Shown: piece after piece, positions 59,233 to 64,000 of the stretch
Numbering within the stretch: the first letter of the stretch is position 1
Layout of the letters: each line of letters starts with the position of its first letter
Origin: Amycolatopsis sp. DSM 110486
Lineage (GTDB): Bacteria > Actinomycetota > Actinomycetes > Mycobacteriales > Pseudonocardiaceae
Length of the DNA: 64,000 nucleotides
Direction: 5' to 3'
NCBI RefSeq assembly: GCF_019468465.1
Contig: NZ_CP080519.1
Coordinates: forward strand, 5,598,001 to 5,662,000
Translations under genes and position numbers: made by a program
The notes under the pieces: model-generated
What the model saw: the letters and a program-made list of their open reading frames with translations, nothing else
Database searches by the model: none
Told to the model about the DNA's origin: nothing

Positions 59233-60497
59233 GTACGGAGAAGCCCACCGCGGTGCGCGTGTACCTGGCGAGGGTCCGCACCGCGCTCGGCGATCTGCCC
59301 GCGGGGGAGATCGAGGAGATCCTGGAGGACGTCCGGCCGCACCTGGCCGAGATGGAAAACGAGCTGGGGGCCGACGCGCGCGTCGAGCAGCTCATCGAAC
59401 GGCTCGGCTCGCCGGAGAGCTACGCGGCCGAGCTGCGGGCGTCCGGGGGTTATCCGCCGGCGCCCGCGGGTGCCGAAGCGGCCACGGCCGTGCTGGCTCC
59501 GGCGAAGGCCCCGAGCCTGTTCGCGGCGAGATTTGCCTTGTGGGGCTTGGTGTTCTGCGCCGCGGGGCTCGCGTTGTTCGCTTTCGCGGCGGCGGTGAGC
59601 CTCGACCCGGACAGGTTGCTGGGTCTGCTGCTCCTGGCGCCGGTGTTCGCGTTGAGCCTGATTTTCTTGTTCCACCGCGGGGTTTCGGCCGTGCTGGAGC
59701 TGCCCGAGGTCGTGCGGACGCGGGAGTCGGTGCGGTCGTGGCGCTCCAACCGCGAGGGCGACAAGGCCGTGGCGTACCTGCGTTCGCTGAAGCCCGCGTG
59801 GTGGGTGGTGTGTGCGGTGGCCCTGATCGGGTTCGGCCTGCTGCTCATGGTGCGGCACTCGTACGCGGTGCTGCTGCTGCCTTTCCTCATCGCGGCCGCC
59901 GCGGCGGTGATCTGGGCCGGGCCGAAGACCGGCGGCGACCGCCGGCTGCTGTGGATCGCGGTGCCGGTGTCGGCGTTCGTGATCGGCGGCGCGTTCGGCG
60001 GCTTCGGCGCCGCGATCGACCTGATCACACACCGCACGTACTACCCGGACACGACGTCGTACTCGTCGCCGTCCACGGACACCTACGGCAACCAGCAGCT
60101 GCGGTACGGCAACGAAGACGTCGACAACGTCTACGCCTTCGACGCCTCCGGCAAGCCGCTCACGGACGTCTACCTCTACGACGACCAGGGCCGGCCGCTG
60201 ACCGTCACCCGCTACGGCTGCGAGCAGGACACCGGCACCCGCTCGAAGGTCGGCGAGGACAACCGCTTCCCGCGCCCGCAGCTCGTCCAGGGCGTCCAGG
60301 ACGCCAACGGCAACCGCGACGGCTACAACGGCTACCTCGGGTATTGCCACGAGCAGGCAGGGGTGCCGTTTGCCGCGGCGATCCCGAAGCCGGTGACTTC
60401 GGCGCCGAGTGCTCCTTCCAGTGCACCTGCTAAGCCGACGTCGTCGGCCCCGGCGAAGACGACGTCGCCGACCAGTCCTGCTCCGCCGACGAGGTAG
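59229..60497 (+). CDS. HAAS-domain (DUF1700-like) membrane protein with Pro/Ser/Thr-rich tail
   Basis: 422 residues. The N-terminal HAAS helical domain (VRVYLARVRTALGDLPAGEIEEILEDVRPHLAE, IERLGSPESYAAEL, 1-70) marks PadR partners. About five membrane segments follow (95-255), then an extracytoplasmic part with an AFDASGKPLTDVYLYDDQGRPL repeat-like stretch. The end (from about 385) is Ala/Pro/Ser/Thr-rich. It is translationally coupled to PadR. Such pairs respond to envelope or antibiotic stress in other bacteria; the role here is inferred. Confidence 0.78.
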   Translation: MSTEKPTAVRVYLARVRTALGDLPAGEIEEILEDVRPHLAEMENELGADARVEQLIERLGSPESYAAELRASGGYPPAPAGAEAATAVLAPAKAPSLFAARFALWGLVFCAAGLALFAFAAAVSLDPDRLLGLLLLAPVFALSLIFLFHRGVSAVLELPEVVRTRESVRSWRSNREGDKAVAYLRSLKPAWWVVCAVALIGFGLLLMVRHSYAVLLLPFLIAAAAAVIWAGPKTGGDRRLLWIAVPVSAFVIGGAFGGFGAAIDLITHRTYYPDTTSYSSPSTDTYGNQQLRYGNEDVDNVYAFDASGKPLTDVYLYDDQGRPLTVTRYGCEQDTGTRSKVGEDNRFPRPQLVQGVQDANGNRDGYNGYLGYCHEQAGVPFAAAIPKPVTSAPSAPSSAPAKPTSSAPAKTTSPTSPAPPTR

Positions 60498-60510
60498 AGC
60501 GCGCGAGGGG

Positions 60511-60543
60511 CCGGGGGAGCAGAGGTCGGGGCTGCTCCCCCGG
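60511..60543 (+). terminator. Hairpin terminator of the PadR-HAAS operon
   Basis: A 12-bp perfect stem (60511-60522/60532-60543) with a 9-base loop is followed by TTCCGTCTTGTG. The rest of the gap to 60760 has no recognisable feature. Confidence 0.7.
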
Positions 60544-60760
60544 TTCCGTCTTGTGTCCGGGCCCGGTTCGGTTCCGCAAACCGGTGTGCGCAGGGCCGCT
60601 GGGGCGCGAAGATCGGCTGATCCCGACAAACGGTGCCCCGGGGTGCCTGAGGCTCGTGTGGGCCGAACCGGTGGGAGTAAGAAGGGTGCGCGGGAGAGCC
60701 GCGGGCGAGGCGCGCGGTCCGCGTCCTGGGTAGTCCCCACCGGACCCGGGAACAGAAGGC

Positions 60761-60804
60761 AAAAAAGAACTCGGGCGCCCGGGTTCGAGACCCAGGCGCC
60801 CGAG
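60761..60804 (-). terminator. Rho-independent terminator of the stress-protein gene
   Basis: A 10-bp perfect stem (60770-60779/60795-60804) is followed on the minus strand by TTCTTTTTT. Confidence 0.85.
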
Positions 60805-60818
60805 CTTCGGGAGCTACG

Positions 60819-61340
60819 TCAGTGGCCGAAGGCCGAGCGGGCGGCGAGGTCCGCGAGGAGGGCGCGGCCCTTTTCGGCGTTGCGGGGCTGCGACAGGACG
60901 TCGTAGCGCTGGGCGACGAGCTGGCTTTGCGAGACGAAGCCGCGCTTGTTGCGGTTGGATGCGTAGCCCAGGGCGCCGAACAGCAGGTTGAAGGCGACGC
61001 CCGCGACGAGGCCGATGATGATGGACAGCAGGCCCGCGGCGGGGTTGAGCAGGCTGAGCACCAGGCCGAGGAACAGGCCGAACACCGCGCCCGACATGGC
61101 GGCGCTGCTGAGCATCTTGCCCCAGCTCATGCGGCCCGCGATGCGCTCGACGAGCATCGGCTGGATGCCGACGATGGTGACGTCGCTGATCGGGAAGTCG
61201 GTGCCCGCGAGGTGGTCGACCGCCTTCTGTGCCTGCTCGTAGGACTCGTAGGAGCCGATCGGCCAGCCTGTGGGCATGGTCGGGAGCTGTGGCCGCGCCT
61301 GCTGCCGGCTGATCGTGGACTGCGTGAATGCTTCTGTCAT
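60819..61340 (-). CDS. General-stress-protein 17M-like (YflT-domain) membrane protein
   Basis: 173 residues. The domain IGSYESYEQAQKAVDHLAGTDFPISDVTIVG at 28-60 is typical of general stress protein 17M/YflT-like proteins. A glycine-rich hydrophobic hairpin follows (MSGAVFGLFLGLVLSLL and LSIIIGLVAGVAFNLLFGAL). The tail FVSQSQLVAQRYDVLSQP ends the conserved part. The ATG at 61340 has GAGAGGTGAGAGGG upstream and is preferred over a start 69 bp earlier. Family members are induced by sigma-B-like factors; no such promoter was identified with confidence. Confidence 0.8.
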   Translation of the reverse strand: MTEAFTQSTISRQQARPQLPTMPTGWPIGSYESYEQAQKAVDHLAGTDFPISDVTIVGIQPMLVERIAGRMSWGKMLSSAAMSGAVFGLFLGLVLSLLNPAAGLLSIIIGLVAGVAFNLLFGALGYASNRNKRGFVSQSQLVAQRYDVLSQPRNAEKGRALLADLAARSAFGH

Positions 61341-61483
61341 CCCTCTCACCTCTCTTGTCCCGTTCAACGCCCGAGACGGCGCGTTTGGTCCCGCGCCCCC
61401 ACGATTCACAGATTCTTCTCAGCCGGGCAAGCCGGACATACGAGGCTCTTACGCAATGGAATCCAACAGTACCTTTGACCGGA

Positions 61484-61512
61484 TTGACCCCGCGAGCACC
61501 GGCCGGTAGGAA
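61484..61512 (+). promoter_or_regulatory. Promoter of the glutamine-synthetase-like operon
   Basis: TTGACC (61484-61489), 17-bp spacer, TAGGAA (61507-61512). The leader is about 35 nt. A second TTGACC lies nine bases upstream. Confidence 0.45.
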
Positions 61513-61553
61513 GAACCCGCAAAGGATCCCATCCAAACCTTTGGGGCGGTGCC

Positions 61554-62921
61554 ATGGCTGGCAGGCGAGGGTTGCTCACGCTCGACGCGCTCCGTGAGCA
61601 GGTGGCGGCCGGAACGATCGACACGGTGCTGGTCGCGATCACCGACATGCAGGGCCGGCTCCAGGGCAAACGCTGCTCGGCCGAGTACTTCCTGGAAGAG
61701 GTCGTGGGCCACGCCACGGAGGCGTGCAACTACCTGCTGGCCGTCGACGTCGACATGAACACCGTGGACGGCTACGCGATCTCCTCGTGGGATGCGGGCT
61801 ACGGCGACTTCGTGCTGCGCCCCGACTTCACCACCCTTCGCCTCGTCCCGTGGCAGGAGGGCACGGCGCTGGTGCTCGCGGACGTCGAGCGCGTCGACGG
61901 CGGCGGGCCCGTCGCGGTGTCGCCGCGGCAGGTGCTCAGGCGGCAGCTGGAGCGGCTGGCCGACAAGAAGCTGCAGGCGTTCGTCGGCACGGAACTCGAG
62001 TTCATCGTCTTCGACGACAGCTACGAAGCCGCGTGGGACAAGCGCTACCAGGGCATCAAGCCGTCGAACCAGTACAACGTGGACTACTCGATGCTCGGCA
62101 CCGCTCGCGTCGAGCCGCTGCTGCGCCGCATCCGCAACGAGATGGCGGGCGCCGGCCTGTACCCCGAGTCGGCCAAGGGCGAGTGCAACCCCGGGCAGCA
62201 GGAGATCGCGTTCCGCTACGCCGAGGCGCTCACCACGTGCGACAACCACAGCGTCTACAAGAACGGCGCCAAGGAGATCGCCGCGCAGGAGGGCAAGAGC
62301 CTCACGTTCATGGCGAAGTACAACGAACGCGAGGGTAACTCCTGCCACATCCACCTCAGCCTGCGCGGCACGGACGGGTCAGCGGTCCTGCCCGGCGACG
62401 GCGACCACGGCTTCTCGAAGGCCATGGAGCACTTCCTCGCCGGCCAGCTGGCCGCGCTGCGCGAGCTGACCTATTTCTTCGCGCCGAACATCAACTCCTA
62501 CAAACGGTTCGTGCGCGGCAGTTTCGCGCCGACGGCCGTCGCGTGGGGCACCGACAACCGCACGTGCGCGCTGCGCGTGGTCGGCCACGGTGATTCGCTG
62601 CGCGTGGAGAATCGCGTGCCGGGCGGGGACGTCAACCCGTACCTCGCCGTCGCCGCGCTGATCGCCGCCGGCCTGCACGGCATCGAGAACGAGCTGGCGC
62701 TGGAGCCGGAGTTCACGGGCAACGCGTACGGCTCCGACAAGCCGACCGTGCCGACCACTTTGGGTGAAGCCGCGGACGTGCTGGCGGGCAGCCGCATCGC
62801 GCGCGAGGCCTTCGGCGACGATGTGGTGGACCACTACCTCAACGCCGCCCGCGTGGAGCGGGAGGCGTTCGAGAAGGCCGTGACCGATTGGGAGCTCATC
62901 CGTGGCTTCGAACGTCTCTGA
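61554..62921 (+). CDS. Glutamine-synthetase-like gamma-glutamyl-amine (polyamine) synthetase
   Basis: 455 residues of the GS fold. Conserved parts include FVGTELEFIVFDD (first metal-ligand Glu), GECNPGQQEIAFRYAEAL, NSCHIHLSLRG, the INSYKRFVRGSFAPTAVAWG ATP/substrate block and ENRVPGGDVNPYLAVAALIAAG. The gene begins an operon with a gamma-glutamyl hydrolase and an aldehyde dehydrogenase. This matches GlnA3/GlnA4-type enzymes, which glutamylate polyamines, ethanolamine or GABA-related amines, instead of assimilatory GlnA. The NxxTR-type adenylylation loop of GlnA is absent. The next gene overlaps by 20 bp. Confidence 0.87.
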   Translation: MAGRRGLLTLDALREQVAAGTIDTVLVAITDMQGRLQGKRCSAEYFLEEVVGHATEACNYLLAVDVDMNTVDGYAISSWDAGYGDFVLRPDFTTLRLVPWQEGTALVLADVERVDGGGPVAVSPRQVLRRQLERLADKKLQAFVGTELEFIVFDDSYEAAWDKRYQGIKPSNQYNVDYSMLGTARVEPLLRRIRNEMAGAGLYPESAKGECNPGQQEIAFRYAEALTTCDNHSVYKNGAKEIAAQEGKSLTFMAKYNEREGNSCHIHLSLRGTDGSAVLPGDGDHGFSKAMEHFLAGQLAALRELTYFFAPNINSYKRFVRGSFAPTAVAWGTDNRTCALRVVGHGDSLRVENRVPGGDVNPYLAVAALIAAGLHGIENELALEPEFTGNAYGSDKPTVPTTLGEAADVLAGSRIAREAFGDDVVDHYLNAARVEREAFEKAVTDWELIRGFERL

Positions 62922-63651
62922 GCACGCCGCCCGAAAACCCGTCATCGGGCTGACCACCTACGTCGAGCAGGCCAAGTTCCTCGCCTGGGACACGGAAGCC
63001 ACGCTGCTGCACCGGGTTTACGCCGACTGCGTGGTGGCCGCCGGTGGGATTCCGGTGCTGCTGCCGCCGTTGACGGACGGGTACGCGAGCCTCGTCGACC
63101 GCGTGGACGGGCTCGTGCTCACCGGTGGCGCGGACGTCGAGCCGGAAAAGTACGGCGCCGAGCCACACCCGGCCACGTACACGCGCCCGGACCGCGACGC
63201 CTTCGAGTTCGGCCTGTTCGAGGCGGCCCGCGAGGCGCGCAAGCCTGTGCTCGGCGTGTGCCGCGGCCTGCAGGTGATCAGCGTCGCCCTCGGCGGCACG
63301 CTCAGCCAGCACCTGCCCGAGTCCCTCGGCGACACCGCGCACCAGCCGGCGCCCGCGACGTTCGGCACCAGCAGCATCACCCTCGTCGAAGGCACGCGCG
63401 CCGCCGCGTTGCTCGGGCCCGAGACGAAGGGCCACTGCTACCACCACCAGGCCATCGACCGGCTCGGCGACGGCCTCGTCGCGTCCGGGCACGCCGCCGA
63501 CGGCACCGTCGAGGCCGCGGAGCTGCCCGGTGACGAGTTCGTGCTCGGCGTGCAGTGGCACCCCGAGCAGGACACCGGCGACGTCCGCCTGTTCCGGGCC
63601 CTGGTCGAAGCAGCCGAAGCAGCGGCCCAAGCAGCAGAGGAGCGCAAGTGA
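62902..63651 (+). CDS. puuD: Gamma-glutamyl-gamma-aminobutyrate hydrolase-like (PuuD family)
   Basis: 249 residues, class I glutamine-amidotransferase fold (peptidase C26). The nucleophile Cys is in VLGVCRGLQVISVAL, the catalytic His and Glu in LGVQWHPEQD, and the oxyanion strand in VLTGGADVEPEKYG. PuuD frees GABA or related acids from their gamma-glutamyl form. The GTG at 62902 lies inside the 3' end of the synthetase gene (20-bp overlap) with GGGAGC upstream. Its stop overlaps the aldehyde-dehydrogenase start. Confidence 0.88.
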   Translation: MASNVSEHAARKPVIGLTTYVEQAKFLAWDTEATLLHRVYADCVVAAGGIPVLLPPLTDGYASLVDRVDGLVLTGGADVEPEKYGAEPHPATYTRPDRDAFEFGLFEAAREARKPVLGVCRGLQVISVALGGTLSQHLPESLGDTAHQPAPATFGTSSITLVEGTRAAALLGPETKGHCYHHQAIDRLGDGLVASGHAADGTVEAAELPGDEFVLGVQWHPEQDTGDVRLFRALVEAAEAAAQAAEERK

Positions 63652-64000
63652 CGAGGATGTTCGACGTGATCAACCCCGCCACCGAACAGGTGGTGCGGTC
63701 GGTCGCGCTCACGAGCGCCGAGGAGGCCGACGCGGCGATCGCCCGCGCGCACGCCGCGTTCGGCGCCTGGCGAGCCGTCGCCCCCGGTGATCGCGCGCGG
63801 CTGCTGCGCCGCTTCGCCGACGCCGTCGAGGCCGACCTCGAGAACCTCGCGCGCCTCGAGGTGACCAACTCCGGTCACACCATCGGCAACGCGCGGTGGG
63901 AAGCGGGCAACGTCCGCGACGTCCTGAACTACTACTCCGCGGCCCCGGAACGCCTGATCGGGCAACAGATCCCGGTGCCCGGCGGGGTGAACGTGACCTT
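63648..64000 (+). CDS. Aldehyde dehydrogenase (partial, 3' end beyond window)
   Basis: The first 117 codons of an NAD(P)-dependent aldehyde dehydrogenase: VINPATEQVVRSVALTSAEEADAAIARAHAAF, AVAPGDRARLLRRFADAVEADLENLARLEVTNSGHTIGNAR and VLNYYSAAPERLIGQQIPVP. The catalytic Cys and NAD-binding parts are off the right edge. The GTG at 63648 overlaps the puuD stop (GTGA) with GAGGAG six bases upstream; an ATG three codons later is possible. In this operon it probably oxidises a gamma-glutamyl-amino-aldehyde (PuuC-like) or succinate semialdehyde. Confidence 0.9.
   Translation, partial: MTRMFDVINPATEQVVRSVALTSAEEADAAIARAHAAFGAWRAVAPGDRARLLRRFADAVEADLENLARLEVTNSGHTIGNARWEAGNVRDVLNYYSAAPERLIGQQIPVPGGVNVT

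Noticed and set aside
1..64000. tRNA, rRNA, insertion sequences, prophage or attachment sites
   Set aside because: No cloverleaf with a TTCGA-type T-loop in a matching context, no transposase or integrase motifs, and no flanking direct repeats were found by eye. Only an automated search could exclude small RNAs.

Overview
The window is high-GC actinobacterial DNA, most likely from Amycolatopsis or a close relative in the Pseudonocardiaceae. This is an inference from gene content and order. GTG and TTG starts are frequent, genes often overlap as GTGA/ATGA/TTGA, and many promoters sit 6-8 bases before the start codon (leaderless mRNAs). The core gene order (leuC, ndgR, hupB, mutT1, ppk1, cofC, plsC, gpsA, ddl, DUF3515, thiL, ung, rpmB, fakA-like, recG, pyc, rsmD, coaD, sepIVA-like, DUF177, rpmF, rnc, mutM) follows, as far as I recall, the Mycobacterium tuberculosis Rv2989-to-Rv2924c segment. 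Accessory blocks are inserted at several junctions. No tRNA, rRNA, CRISPR array, insertion sequence or prophage was seen.

1-12.5 kb: the 5' part of leuC, its divergent IclR-family regulator (ndgR type) with a dyad in its promoter, a cysteine-dioxygenase-like cupin, a long leader and hupB. A 2-kb gene-free tract with degenerate ~150-bp repeats follows. Then come a minus-strand group (ppk1, overlapped by mutT1, and cofC nearby) and the lipid pair plsC-gpsA. 12.5-24.6 kb (accessory): a cysteine dioxygenase preceded by a Cys-rich leader ORF; asparaginase; a VOC/methyltransferase pair; a PQQ-like membrane protein; a membrane ferric-reductase-like protein, FMN-binding protein and ApbE operon with a divergent two-component system; and a MocR regulator divergent from a pyridoxamine-oxidase-like gene.

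24.7-37 kb: cell-wall, vitamin and DNA-repair housekeeping genes (ddl, thiL, ung, rpmB, recG). Interspersed are an AmiS/UreI-like channel, an MFS transporter, a gamma-carbonic-anhydrase-like protein and a FakA-like protein. 37-51 kb: a GNAT protein with a Ser-Glu-Pro repeat, TetR plus a translationally coupled small ORF, an erythromycin-esterase homologue, a secreted subtilase with an altered oxyanion position, pyruvate carboxylase, an arginase-family protein, a YtrA-type GntR with its dyad operator, a luciferase-like oxidoreductase and a HelD-type helicase.

51-64 kb: rsmD, coaD, a secreted guanyl-specific ribonuclease whose second domain has lost catalytic residues, and the sepIVA-DUF177-rpmF-rnc-mutM run. 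Then come an EspR-like regulator, HExxH peptidase and membrane protein operon, a PadR/HAAS pair, a stress protein, and the start of a gamma-glutamyl-polyamine catabolic operon (glutamine-synthetase-like, PuuD-like hydrolase, aldehyde dehydrogenase) that runs off the right edge.
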